Below, in pieces: positions 16,962-25,894 of a stretch of DNA of 64,000 nt. The notes beneath the pieces were generated by a model, which was not told the origin of the DNA, did not search any database, and worked only from the letters and a program-made list of their open reading frames with translations. The position numbers and the translations under genes are program-made. The number at the start of each line of letters is the position of its first letter. The first letter of the stretch is position 1. Source of the stretch: JAKACA01 sp052143575 (lineage in GTDB: Bacteria > Actinomycetota > Acidimicrobiia > Acidimicrobiales > Bog-793); contig JBKQSP010000025.1 of assembly GCA_052143575.1 (NCBI GenBank), positions 1-64,000 on the forward strand, in the 5' to 3' direction.

Positions 16962-18335
16962 ATGTTACGCAGGGAGGTAAGCGCCGACAACGGGACACCG
17001 CCGCCACCGCCGCCCTCGAGTTTCTTCCAGAGCCTGCTCGACTCGCTTCCCGCCGTCCTCATGGTGCTCGATTCCGCCGGGACGATCCGCTATGTCGCCG
17101 GCCAGATCGACCGCCTCGGCAGTCGGACCCACGCCCAGCTGGTCGGTTCGAGGGTGAGCGACTTCGTGGCGACACCCGACGAGCGCGTCGTCGTTGACGA
17201 GCTGCTCGCCATCGCCGCCCGGCGCCCGCAAGGCGAGATGGTCGGACCCGTGCGGCTGCCGTACCTCGACGTCGACGGCACGGTCCGCCTGATCGAGGCG
17301 TGGGCGGTCAACCGCTCTCAGGACCCCAGCATCGGCGGTCTCACGATGCTCGTGTTGCCCGAGAGCGCCTACGACCGCTTCGAGCAGGTGCTGGCGGACA
17401 TCGTGAGGGACGTCCCCCTCGTGGAGAGCTTCGAGGCCCTCGCCGAGGCGCTCCGCTACCCGCCGGTGGCGCGCGAGTGTTACTTCGTCAGGCACGGGGG
17501 CGACGACCGCGGTCTCATCCGCTCGCCCGAGCGCCCCGAGGTACCGGGACCGCCGATTCCAGGGCCCTGGGACGAGATCTGGGCCGGGGCTGCCTCGGTG
17601 GAGTGCGAGAACCTGAGCCAGCTGTCCTCGGCGCTGCGGGCGATGGCTCGTGAGGCGGGGTACGTGTCGGTGGCGTGCTTCGCCGTGCACCACGGCCTCG
17701 AGGGCCGCCCGGATGCCTGCCTCGTCGCCTGGTCGTCGGAGGAGGGGCGTTTGCCGCCGTTCGCCCGCCTCGCCCTCGAGCGCGCCGTGCTCATCGCCTC
17801 CCTCGCCATGTCACACCGATCCGAGGACGAGGGCCTGAAAGACGTGGCGTTCCGCGACGCCCTCACGGGGCTCGGCAACCGGCGAAGCTTCTTCCAGGCC
17901 CTCGAAACCCTCGTGCAGTCCGACGACCAGCCCGCCATCCTCTACATCGACCTTGACGGCTTTCGTGCCATCAACGACCAGCTCGGTCATCTCGCCGGCG
18001 ACGCCGTGCTGCGAGTCACGGCCCGCCGCCTCGCCTCGGTCATGCGACCGACCGACGAGCTCGCCCGCCTCGGCGGCGACGAGTTCGCCGTGCTGTGCAC
18101 GGGGGCGCCGTCGTCAGAGCAGATGGTGATGATCGCCGAACGCGTCGTCGAGCAGCTCTCGCGACCGCTGTCGGTCGGCGACGGCGTCACCGTCGATGTC
18201 GGCGCCTGCATCGGCATCGCGCACGGGCTGCCGGTGGGCACGCCCGTCGACACCATTCTCGGGCGGGCAGACCATGCCCTCGTCGAGGCGAAGGCGAAGG
18301 GGAAGGGCCACTGGTCGATCGCCGCCCTGCCGTGA
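16962..18335 (+). CDS. PAS-GGDEF diguanylate cyclase
   Basis: A 457-residue soluble protein. Residues about 20-130 look like a PAS sensor (LLDSLPAVLMVLDSAGTIRYVAG), followed by an unassigned middle region, and a C-terminal GGDEF domain. The active-site motif is intact (RLGGDEFAVLC), DALTGLGNRR is the domain start, and RPTD stands exactly five residues before GGDEF, so the inhibitory product site (RxxD) is kept. It should make cyclic-di-GMP from two GTP and be feedback-inhibited. No TM segment is visible, so it senses a cytoplasmic signal. A proline run (PPPPPP) follows the first 12 residues. Start ATG 16962 was preferred over an upstream non-ATG start because it excludes atypical codons. Divergent from the MarR gene. 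Confidence 0.92.
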   Translation: MLRREVSADNGTPPPPPPSSFFQSLLDSLPAVLMVLDSAGTIRYVAGQIDRLGSRTHAQLVGSRVSDFVATPDERVVVDELLAIAARRPQGEMVGPVRLPYLDVDGTVRLIEAWAVNRSQDPSIGGLTMLVLPESAYDRFEQVLADIVRDVPLVESFEALAEALRYPPVARECYFVRHGGDDRGLIRSPERPEVPGPPIPGPWDEIWAGAASVECENLSQLSSALRAMAREAGYVSVACFAVHHGLEGRPDACLVAWSSEEGRLPPFARLALERAVLIASLAMSHRSEDEGLKDVAFRDALTGLGNRRSFFQALETLVQSDDQPAILYIDLDGFRAINDQLGHLAGDAVLRVTARRLASVMRPTDELARLGGDEFAVLCTGAPSSEQMVMIAERVVEQLSRPLSVGDGVTVDVGACIGIAHGLPVGTPVDTILGRADHALVEAKAKGKGHWSIAALP

Positions 18336-18439
18336 TCGCCTGAGGCTGCTGCTTCCGTCGACGCCCACCTGAGCGATCCCGTGTCACCGACCGATGCTGG
18401 CCCCTCGGCGGGGCCGATGTCGATTACCGTCCGGGGCTG

Positions 18440-20665
18440 GTGAAGCGTCGCCGATCTCGGGATCCCGAGGAGCACGAAGGGGAGGCGGCCGCGAGCGGGC
18501 TGGAGGAGGCCGACGGCTCGCCCGCCCTCCGTCACGAACCGGCCCTCGACGGTCTGCGTGGCCTCGCCATCCTCGCCGTCCTCCTCTATCACGGCGCCCT
18601 CTCCGTCGGCGAGGGCGGGTACTTCGGGGTGGAGGCCTTCTTCGTCCTCTCCGGCTTCCTCATCACGTCGCTGCTGCTGGCGGAATGGACGACCTCGCGG
18701 ACGATCCGCCTCGGACGGTTCTGGGCACGGCGCGCCCGCAGGCTGCTGCCGGCACTTTTCTGCGTCGTTGCCGCCGTCGCCATCCAGCAGGCCATCGTGG
18801 GTCCGAACGGCGCCATCCCCGACTTCCGCATGGACGGCATCTCCACGATCTTCTACTTCGCCAACTGGCACCAGATCGCCACCGGCACCGGCTACTTCGC
18901 CACGACGGCGCTGCCGTCGCCCCTGCAGCACACGTGGTCGCTGGCGATCGAGGAGCAGTTCTATCTCGTCTGGCCGCTGCTGTTGCTCGGCGTCCTCACG
19001 TTGGCAAACCGCCGCGGCCACCGCCGCTCGCGGGGCCTGTACGAGCGGACGTCGCCGGCGGAGGCGGCCCCGCGGCTGACGCCCCTCCTCGTCCTCACGC
19101 TCGTGGGCGCCGTCGCTTCGGCCGTCGAGATGGGCGTCCTCTACCGCCTCGGCACTCCCCTCGAGCGCATCTGGATCTACTTCGGAACCGACACCCGTTC
19201 GCAGGGGTTGCTCTCGGGAGCCTCCCTCGCCGTCGTGCTGGCCATCCTGCGAGCCCGGCGGCGCCACGGAGCGGGGGAGGCGACGCCGCCGCGGCGGCGC
19301 CTGCGCTGGGCGGCCCTGCAGGTGGGCGGCCTCGCCGGTCTCGCCTGCCTGCTGGCGGCCGTGCTCTTCGCCCCGAACGGGGTGGGTCGCTTGTACGAGG
19401 GGGGGTTTCTCGGCGTCGACGCCGCCGTCGTCTTGCTGATCGCCTCCTTCGTGGCACGCGGGGGCTGGTCGGTCACCCGCAGCGTGTTCTCCGCCTTCCC
19501 GCTGCGCGCCACGGGTGTCATCTCCTACGGCCTCTACCTGTGGCACTACCCCCTGTTCGTCTGGCTCGACGACGCCAACACCGGGCTGGCCGGATGGCGC
19601 CTCTTCGGGCTGCGCGTGGGGGCGAGCTTCGCGGCCGCCGTCCTGTCGTACTTCCTCGTCGAGCAACCGATCCGGCAGCGTCGCCTGCCGGTCGTCGTGA
19701 CGCGGGTGCTCGGCGCTCTCGGGCTCTCCGGCGCCCTCGCCGCCGTCATGGTGGCCGGCAGCGTTGCGGCCGCCGTGCCGCTGCCGCCGCCTCCCCTCTC
19801 CCACACCACCACGACCGTGTCGGTGAAGTTGACCGGCAAGTCCGACGTGCGCTGCCGGGTGCTGCTTCCCGTCGCCTCCTTCCTGAAGGTGTACGCGACG
19901 TTCCACACCTGCCCACCCGTGCGGGTGCTGCTCATCGGCGACTCGGTCGGGCAGTCGCTCGGCTTCCAGCTGGCGCTGAACGAGGAGAGCTACGGCGTCG
20001 TGATCGACAACGCCGCCATGCTCGGCTGTGGTTTCATCCAAACGGGCGAGGTGGGTGCAGCCGGCTCGTGGTCGGACATGGATCCACCGTGCTACAGCGC
20101 CGACGAGACCTGGGCGCGACAGGCGAGGAGCTTCCGCCCGCAGGTCGTGATCGTCGAGATGGGCTGGTGGGACTCGATGGACCATCTCATCAACGACGAG
20201 GACGTCGCTCTCGGCGAGCCCTCCTTCGACGACTATCTCGTCGCCCGCATGGACGCCCTCGTGGACGCCGTGGACGCTGGCGGAGCCAAGGTCGTCTTCC
20301 TGTCGGTGCCCTGGATGCTGCCGCCTCCCTGGCCGAACGGCGAGGAGATGCCTGCGGCACTGTCCTTCCGCCACGATCTCGTGAACGCCCTGCTGCGGCG
20401 GGCCGCCGCGGACCGGCCGGGCAGGGGGTACTACTTCGACATCGGCCCCGAGGTGACGCCGGCCAACCACTTCCAGGCAGACGTCGGCGGCAGCATCTGC
20501 CGCACCTCGGACGGCATCCACTTCTACTGGGGCGGCGACATCTTCAAGGTCCCTCAGACCTACTGCGGCGCCAGGCTGCAGGCGGCCCTGCTGCCCTACG
20601 TGCGGGCCCTCGTGCCGAGCCGCACGAAGCAGAAGCGCCTGCGTAACCGTCCGTCGCCCCCCTAG
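18440..20665 (+). CDS. OafA/YrhL-type membrane acyltransferase with C-terminal SGNH domain
   Basis: A 741-residue fusion of an acyltransferase-3 membrane domain and a periplasm/exterior-facing SGNH domain. The N-terminal part starts with LDGLRGLAILAVLLYHGAL (catalytic His of AT3) and continues with FGVEAFFVLSGFLITSLLL, FWARRARRLLPAL and TWSLAIEEQFYLVWPLLLL, the usual AT3 blocks in about 10 TM helices. After residue 480 the SGNH domain shows VLLIGDSVGQSLG (block I Gly-Asp-Ser) and SDGIHFYWGG (block V Asp-x-x-His). Such proteins O-acetylate surface polysaccharides or peptidoglycan, moving the acyl group across the membrane to the SGNH serine. The start is GTG 18440. The glycan acceptor is unknown; neighbours do not reveal it. 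Confidence 0.92.
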   Translation: MKRRRSRDPEEHEGEAAASGLEEADGSPALRHEPALDGLRGLAILAVLLYHGALSVGEGGYFGVEAFFVLSGFLITSLLLAEWTTSRTIRLGRFWARRARRLLPALFCVVAAVAIQQAIVGPNGAIPDFRMDGISTIFYFANWHQIATGTGYFATTALPSPLQHTWSLAIEEQFYLVWPLLLLGVLTLANRRGHRRSRGLYERTSPAEAAPRLTPLLVLTLVGAVASAVEMGVLYRLGTPLERIWIYFGTDTRSQGLLSGASLAVVLAILRARRRHGAGEATPPRRRLRWAALQVGGLAGLACLLAAVLFAPNGVGRLYEGGFLGVDAAVVLLIASFVARGGWSVTRSVFSAFPLRATGVISYGLYLWHYPLFVWLDDANTGLAGWRLFGLRVGASFAAAVLSYFLVEQPIRQRRLPVVVTRVLGALGLSGALAAVMVAGSVAAAVPLPPPPLSHTTTTVSVKLTGKSDVRCRVLLPVASFLKVYATFHTCPPVRVLLIGDSVGQSLGFQLALNEESYGVVIDNAAMLGCGFIQTGEVGAAGSWSDMDPPCYSADETWARQARSFRPQVVIVEMGWWDSMDHLINDEDVALGEPSFDDYLVARMDALVDAVDAGGAKVVFLSVPWMLPPPWPNGEEMPAALSFRHDLVNALLRRAAADRPGRGYYFDIGPEVTPANHFQADVGGSICRTSDGIHFYWGGDIFKVPQTYCGARLQAALLPYVRALVPSRTKQKRLRNRPSPP

Positions 20666-20739
20666 GGCGCGAGCGGCTCGGGCTGCCCGTGCCCTACAGT
20701 GAAATGGCAGCAAAGCTGTAACTTTTCGGGGAGGGCGTC

Positions 20740-23031
20740 GTGCCGACAGAGCAGGAATTCCAAGGCGTGATCGGACGTACCCTGGAGGACTCGACACCGT
20801 GGTGGCCGCCCCTGCCGGCGGCGCCCGCCGGTGCCCCCAACGTCGTGATCGTGCTGCTCGACGACGTCGGCTACGCCCAGTTCGGCTGCTACGGATCCGA
20901 CATCGCCACGCCGACGTTCGACCGTCTGGCGGCGGGCGGCCTCCGTTTCTCCAACTTCCACACGACGGCCCTTTGCTCACCGACGCGGGCTGCCCTCATC
21001 ACGGGGCGCAATCATCACACAAACGGCATGGGCCGCATCGTCGAGATGGCAACCGGGTTCCCGGGCTACGACGCCGTCGTGCCGCGCAGCAGCGGCTTCC
21101 TCTCCGAGATCCTCCTGCAGAACGGCTACTCGACGTTCGCCGTCGGGAAGTGGCATCTCGCCCCCGCCGCCGACACGGCGATGGGCGGATCGAAGGAGCG
21201 CTGGCCACTCGGCAGGGGCTTCGAGCGGTTCTACGGATTCCTCGGCGGCGAGACCGACCAGTTCCACCCGGATCTCGTCTACGACAACCACCAGGTCGAC
21301 CCGCCGAAGACGCCGGAGGAGGGCTACCACCTCACGGAGGATCTCGTCGACCACGCCACGTTGTTCATCAAGGATCTGCGGGCGATCTCGCCCGAGAAGC
21401 CGTTCTTCCTCTGGTTCACGCCGGGCGCCTGCCACGCCCCTCATCAGGCGCCGCCCGACTACATCGAGCGCTACCGGGGTCATTTCTCGAAGGGGTGGGA
21501 CCGCTGGCGGGAGGAGGTCTTCGAGCGTCAGGTCGCCTCCGGACTCCTGCCGGCGGGCACGCAGCTGAGCGAGCGGCCGCAGTGGGTGCCGGCGTGGGAT
21601 TCGTTGAGCGCGGACGAGCGGACGGTGTTCGCCCGCATGATGGAGGTGTACGCCGGCTTCTTGACCCACACCGACGATCAGGTCGGGCGTTTGCTGGACT
21701 TCATCGACTCGCTCGGTGAGCTCGACAACACCGTCGTGCTCGTGATGAGCGACAACGGCGCCAGTGCCGAGGGCGGCCCCCGAGGCTCGTTCAACGAGCT
21801 CTACTTCTTCAACTTCGAACCGGAGTCAATGGAGGAGAACCTCGCCCGCATCGACGACCTCGGCGGCCCGAATGCCTACAGCCACTACGCATGGGGCTGG
21901 GCCTGGGCGGGCAACACGCCGCTCAAGCGTTGGAAGCGCGAGACGCACGAGGGCGGCGTCTGCGACCCGCTCATCGTCCACTTCCCGTCGCGTTTGGGGC
22001 GACCCGGCGAGACGCGCCACCAGTACGTGCACGCCGTCGACGTCATGCCCACGCTGCTCGAGGTCATCGGGCTGAGGGCGCCTGAGGCGATCGGCGGTGT
22101 GGCGCAGCGTGCTGTCGAGGGCGTCAGCTTCGCCCCGACGTTCGCCTCGGCCGGCGAGCCGAGCCGGCACGTCACGCAGTACTACGAGATGCTCGGCTCG
22201 CGGGCGATGTACCACGACGGTTGGAAGGCGGTCGTCTTCCACCCGCTCCCGGTCATCCGCTACACCGAGCGCGACGACCCGAACCGTTCCTTCGAGGACG
22301 ACGACTGGGAGCTCTACCACGTCGCCGGCGACTTCTCCGAGATACACGATCTCGCCGTCGAGCGCGCCGACAAGCTGAAGGAGCTCGTCGATCTCTGGTG
22401 GGCCGAGGCGGAGCGCTACAACGTCCTGCCCGTCACGAACCAGATCGTGGAAGGCGCCGACCGGCGGTACCGGCGCGAGCGCTTCCTGTTCCATCCCGGC
22501 ATTGGGACGATCCCGCAGCTCGTGGCACCCAACCTCACGAACCGGGCGTGGCGCATACGGGCGGAGCTGGCCGTGCCGGAGTCAGGCGCCAGCGGTGTGC
22601 TCGTCTCTCACGGAGGTCACTCCGGGGGCTACGTCGCCTACGTGCGCGACGGCCGACTGCATTTCGCCTACAACCACCTCGGTTCCACCCTGACGACCGT
22701 GTCGGCCGAGGTGCGCTTGCCGGCGGGACCCGTCGTGGCGCGCATCGAGTTCATGCCCTCGGCGCCCTTTGCCGGCGACGTCGACCTCTTCTACGGCGAC
22801 GTCCCCGTCGGGCAGGGCCACCTCGCCCGCACGACGCTCGTGACCTTCGGCGTCCACGGCTTCACCGTCGGCTACCAGCGCGGGACGCCGGTCACCCCGC
22901 AGTGCCCCGGAGAGAGCCCGTTCACACCCGGGGCGCTCGCCCACGTCGTCATCGAGACGGATCGACGCCTGCGCGCCGGCGGGGGGGAGCCCGCCGAGTT
23001 GGAGGACCGCCAGGGCATGGCGATGCAGTAG
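20740..23031 (+). CDS. Arylsulfatase (formylglycine-dependent sulfatase)
   Basis: A 763-residue type I sulfatase. The N-terminal metal site VIVLLDDVGY has the paired Asp (D41, D42), and CSPTR at 79-83 is the C-x-P-x-R motif in which Cys79 is converted to formylglycine by a generating enzyme or similar. TGRNHHTNGMG and VGKWHL follow in family order, and VMSDNGAS near the middle supplies the second metal-binding pair. The last 130 residues form an additional beta-rich domain seen in the large cytosolic arylsulfatases of actinobacteria and pseudomonads. No signal peptide is visible, so it is probably cytoplasmic and cleaves sulfate esters that have entered the cell. GTG 20740 has GGGGAGGG upstream. 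No maturation enzyme is in the window. Confidence 0.94.
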   Translation: MPTEQEFQGVIGRTLEDSTPWWPPLPAAPAGAPNVVIVLLDDVGYAQFGCYGSDIATPTFDRLAAGGLRFSNFHTTALCSPTRAALITGRNHHTNGMGRIVEMATGFPGYDAVVPRSSGFLSEILLQNGYSTFAVGKWHLAPAADTAMGGSKERWPLGRGFERFYGFLGGETDQFHPDLVYDNHQVDPPKTPEEGYHLTEDLVDHATLFIKDLRAISPEKPFFLWFTPGACHAPHQAPPDYIERYRGHFSKGWDRWREEVFERQVASGLLPAGTQLSERPQWVPAWDSLSADERTVFARMMEVYAGFLTHTDDQVGRLLDFIDSLGELDNTVVLVMSDNGASAEGGPRGSFNELYFFNFEPESMEENLARIDDLGGPNAYSHYAWGWAWAGNTPLKRWKRETHEGGVCDPLIVHFPSRLGRPGETRHQYVHAVDVMPTLLEVIGLRAPEAIGGVAQRAVEGVSFAPTFASAGEPSRHVTQYYEMLGSRAMYHDGWKAVVFHPLPVIRYTERDDPNRSFEDDDWELYHVAGDFSEIHDLAVERADKLKELVDLWWAEAERYNVLPVTNQIVEGADRRYRRERFLFHPGIGTIPQLVAPNLTNRAWRIRAELAVPESGASGVLVSHGGHSGGYVAYVRDGRLHFAYNHLGSTLTTVSAEVRLPAGPVVARIEFMPSAPFAGDVDLFYGDVPVGQGHLARTTLVTFGVHGFTVGYQRGTPVTPQCPGESPFTPGALAHVVIETDRRLRAGGGEPAELEDRQGMAMQ

Positions 23032-23038
23032 GCGACGC

Positions 23039-24004
23039 TCAGGAGTCGGCGCTGCCGCCCGCCAGGATCTGGCGTTCCTGCTCGGGGGTGAGGACGCCGG
23101 GTCGCTCCCGGTAGGTCCCGGCGGCGCGGGCGTCCCTCACCCAGGCCAAGGTGTCCCGGGCCGTCTCGGCGAGCGGTCTCCAGGCGAGGCCGTGCGAGAC
23201 CCCCTTGGCGACGTCGGCCGACAGCATCCCCCACGATTCGCCCGGGTCGGACAAGGGCAGGAGATCGCTCGCCTCGCCCCACTGCACCTCCGGCGCCGGA
23301 AGGCCGAGACCGCCGGCGATCTCGTCGAGCACGCTCGCGAAGGGGATCGCCGGATCCGGCGCCGTGGCGTGAAAGACGTCGGCGGTGTCGTTCTCGACGA
23401 GGCCGACGACGAAGGCGGCGAGGTCGCGGCCGTCGATCACCTGCAAGGGCTGATCTGCGGACGGCCCGAGGATGCGGCCGCCGGCGGCCACGCGCTCGAT
23501 CCAGTAGGTGAACCGGTGCGTCGGGTCGTACGGCCCGACGACGTAACCGGGGCGCACGACGCAGAGCCGCTCGTCGCCCACGAGTTGCTGTGCGGTCAGC
23601 TCGCAGCCGACCTTGAGCGCCCCGTACAGCTCCATGGACACCTCGGTCTCGTAGGAGGGCTCGACGACCGCCGCCGTCTCGGCGAAACGAGCAGGGACGT
23701 CCTCCGGGTAGACGCTGATCGTGGAGATGAAGGTGTAGAGGCCGGCCCCGCTGCCGAGCGCCGCCAGCACGGTGCGCACCTGGCGGGGCACGTAGGCGCA
23801 GACGTCGATGGTGGCGTCCCACTCCCGGCCGGTCAGGCGGGAGAGGTCGACGTTGCGGTCCCCGAGGATCTGCTCGACACCCGGGAAGGCGCCCGGGTTC
23901 GTCTCGCCCCGGTTGAACAGGGTGACCGTGTGGCCCTCGTTGAGGGCCCGCTCCGTGATGTGCCGCCCGACGAAGGACGAGCCGCCGATGACGAGGATGC
24001 GCAT
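23039..24004 (-). CDS. NAD-dependent epimerase/dehydratase (extended SDR) protein
   Basis: A 321-residue Rossmann-fold protein. The first residues MRILVIGGSSFVGRHITERAL hold the GGxxFxG nucleotide-binding motif, LFNRGETNPG follows the second strand, and VCAYVPRQVRTVLAAL and YTFISTISVY match the extended SDR group that includes chloroplast CSP41-like and isoflavone-reductase-like proteins. The catalytic Tyr-x-x-x-Lys appears as YGALKVGCE near residue 125. Substrate is unknown; relatives act on nucleotide sugars or bind RNA. It is convergent with the arylsulfatase gene and lies 33 nt after the PLP decarboxylase-like gene on the same strand, so these two may form a transcript. Confidence 0.85.
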   Translation of the reverse strand: MRILVIGGSSFVGRHITERALNEGHTVTLFNRGETNPGAFPGVEQILGDRNVDLSRLTGREWDATIDVCAYVPRQVRTVLAALGSGAGLYTFISTISVYPEDVPARFAETAAVVEPSYETEVSMELYGALKVGCELTAQQLVGDERLCVVRPGYVVGPYDPTHRFTYWIERVAAGGRILGPSADQPLQVIDGRDLAAFVVGLVENDTADVFHATAPDPAIPFASVLDEIAGGLGLPAPEVQWGEASDLLPLSDPGESWGMLSADVAKGVSHGLAWRPLAETARDTLAWVRDARAAGTYRERPGVLTPEQERQILAGGSADS

Positions 24005-24037
24005 GGACTTACGGTACCGGCCCGCCAGCGGGCAGCC

Positions 24038-25282
24038 TCAGGAATACCGGGCATCGCCGTCGTGGCGCCGCCCTGCGGAGGCGCCACCACGGACAGCGGC
24101 CAACGACGTCGTCAGGTCGGCCATGAACTCGTCCATAACGGAGGCGTGGCCGGGCGAGAGCATCACTTGCAGGCCCCGCGGGTCGAGGTTGCGGTTGAGG
24201 TACCAACGGCGGTCCGCCATGGCGTCGGCGACGGCGTGCAGGTCGAGATCCGGATCGGAACGCACGGCGAGCACGGGACCGATGGGGTCGCCCACGATCT
24301 CGACGCCGGCGAGACCCTCGAGGAAGGAACGGAGGCGAGCCGTGATCTCGGCCAGTCCCGAGACGATCTCGGTGTAGCCCTCGAGACCGAGGTAGTTGAG
24401 GACGGCCCACGAGCAGGCGATCGGAGAGGCCGGCCGGGCGCCTGCCATGGCGGCCGAACCGTAGAGGCCCGCCCCCCACTTGCCGTAGAGAAACCCCTGC
24501 AAGTCGAACCAGTCGTCGGCCCGGTGGAGCACGACGGAGGCGCCTTTCGGGACGTAGCCGTACTTGTGGACGTCGGCCGACATCGTCGTCACGCCCGGAA
24601 CGGAGAAGTCGAAGGGAGGGACGTCGTGCCCGAGGCGCTTCAGGAACGGCAGCACGAAGGCCCCGATGCAGGCGTCCACGTGACAGCCGGCGCCGGCCCC
24701 GGCGGCGATCGCCGCCAGCTCCTCGACCGGGTCCATGATGCCGTAGGGGTAGGAGAAGGCCGAGGCAACGATCACGGCGGTGCGGGCGGTGACGAGCGAA
24801 CGGGCCGCCTCGGCGTCGGCCCGCCAGGCGCCGTCGAGCGGGATCTGCACGAGCTCGAGGCCGAGATAGTGCGCCGCCTTGGCATAGGCCGGGTGGGCGG
24901 AGGCGGGTGCCAGGATCTGGGGGAGCTCGATGCCGCCGGCGCGGGCGCGCTCACGGTGCACGAGCATGGAGAGGAGGATCGACTCGGTGCCGCCGGAGGT
25001 CATGGCCCCTGCTCGCTGGCCGGTCTCCGGGCGGTGCAGCAGGGAGGCGACGGCGCTCACGACCTCCGCCTCGAGGGCGGCCAGCTCCGGGAACCGGAAC
25101 GGGTTGAGGGCGTTGCCGAACAGATATCGCCGGTTGACCTCCACGATGAGGTCCTCGAGGTCGCTCCGGCCGGAGGGATACACGAGGCCGAAGAGCCGGC
25201 CGGCGTGAACATCGGGTTCGGAGGACTGGCGCCGTTCCAGCCGCCCAAGCAGCTCGGGGGCGCCGACGCCATGCTCTCTCAT
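24038..25282 (-). CDS. Sphingosine-1-phosphate-lyase-like PLP enzyme (group II decarboxylase fold)
   Basis: A 414-residue fold type I PLP enzyme. TSGGTES (95-101) binds the phosphate, HVDAC (201-205) holds the Asp that contacts the pyridine nitrogen, and SADVHKYGYVPKG (235-247) carries the PLP lysine K240. The stretch HKYGY-x-PKG-x-SVVL is the hallmark of sphingosine-1-phosphate lyase as opposed to glutamate decarboxylase (which has HKYG or HKW without PKG). These enzymes split phosphorylated sphingoid bases into an aldehyde and phosphoethanolamine. The eukaryotic N-terminal membrane anchor is absent. I set the start at ATG 25282, since sequence upstream overlaps the divergent coxS gene. Actual substrate could be another beta-hydroxy amine or an amino acid. 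Confidence 0.82.
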   Translation of the reverse strand: MREHGVGAPELLGRLERRQSSEPDVHAGRLFGLVYPSGRSDLEDLIVEVNRRYLFGNALNPFRFPELAALEAEVVSAVASLLHRPETGQRAGAMTSGGTESILLSMLVHRERARAGGIELPQILAPASAHPAYAKAAHYLGLELVQIPLDGAWRADAEAARSLVTARTAVIVASAFSYPYGIMDPVEELAAIAAGAGAGCHVDACIGAFVLPFLKRLGHDVPPFDFSVPGVTTMSADVHKYGYVPKGASVVLHRADDWFDLQGFLYGKWGAGLYGSAAMAGARPASPIACSWAVLNYLGLEGYTEIVSGLAEITARLRSFLEGLAGVEIVGDPIGPVLAVRSDPDLDLHAVADAMADRRWYLNRNLDPRGLQVMLSPGHASVMDEFMADLTTSLAAVRGGASAGRRHDGDARYS

Positions 25283-25411
25283 TGTCCGACCGTACCCCTC
25301 CGGCCGGCCCGAGGCGAGGGTCCGCCGGCGCTGCACCTTGTCACCCATGACCGGCGGTGATAAGACGGCAGCGCCAGCAGGTGAGGGGCCATGAGATGGA
25401 GGGGGAGCCGC

Positions 25412-25894
25412 ATGAGAGTGTCGCTGACCGTGAACGGCCAGGCGAGAGAGAGCGACGTCGAACCTCGCCTCTTGCTCGTTCACTACCTGCGTGACGTGCT
25501 CGGGCTCACGGGGACCAACATCGGATGCGACACGTCGTCGTGCGGTGCCTGCACGGTGCTCGTCGGGGGCGAGTCCGTGAAGTCGTGCACGATGCTCGCT
25601 GTGCAGGCGGAAGGAACCGACATCATGACGATCGAGGGCCTCGCCGGCGAAGGGCTCCACCCCATCCAGGAGGCTTTCAGAGAGAACCACGGCCTGCAGT
25701 GCGGGTACTGCACGCCCGGCATGGTGATGGCAGCGGCCTCCCTCCTGGCCGAGAACCCCCACCCGACCGAGGATGAGGTTCGCACCGGTCTCGAGGGGAA
25801 CCTGTGCCGTTGCACCGGCTATCACAACATCGTGCGATCCGTGCTGGCGGCTGCCGGCGCCGGCGAGGCTGTTTCCACCGGGGTGAAGCCATGA
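25412..25894 (+). CDS. Molybdenum hydroxylase small subunit, 2x[2Fe-2S] (CoxS-type)
   Basis: A 160-residue iron-sulfur subunit of the xanthine oxidase family. The N-terminal plant-type ferredoxin cluster is C39, C44, C47 and C59 (GCDTSSCGACTV), and the C-terminal helical domain binds the second [2Fe-2S] with C97, C100, C132 and C134 (CGYCTPG, LCRCTG). It passes electrons between the molybdenum site and FAD. Start ATG 25412 follows a strong GGAGGGGGAG site, better than the ATG at 25391. The stop overlaps the start of the large subunit (ATGA), and the order small-large-medium is that of form II carbon-monoxide-dehydrogenase-like operons. First gene of the operon, divergent from the PLP lyase-like gene. 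Confidence 0.95.
   Translation: MRVSLTVNGQARESDVEPRLLLVHYLRDVLGLTGTNIGCDTSSCGACTVLVGGESVKSCTMLAVQAEGTDIMTIEGLAGEGLHPIQEAFRENHGLQCGYCTPGMVMAAASLLAENPHPTEDEVRTGLEGNLCRCTGYHNIVRSVLAAAGAGEAVSTGVKP

Noticed and set aside
18394..20646. A 750-residue arginine-rich reading frame overlapping the acyltransferase gene
   Set aside because: The Arg/Pro/Gly-rich composition is typical of an out-of-frame shadow in GC-rich DNA; the overlapping frame has clear AT3 and SGNH motifs.
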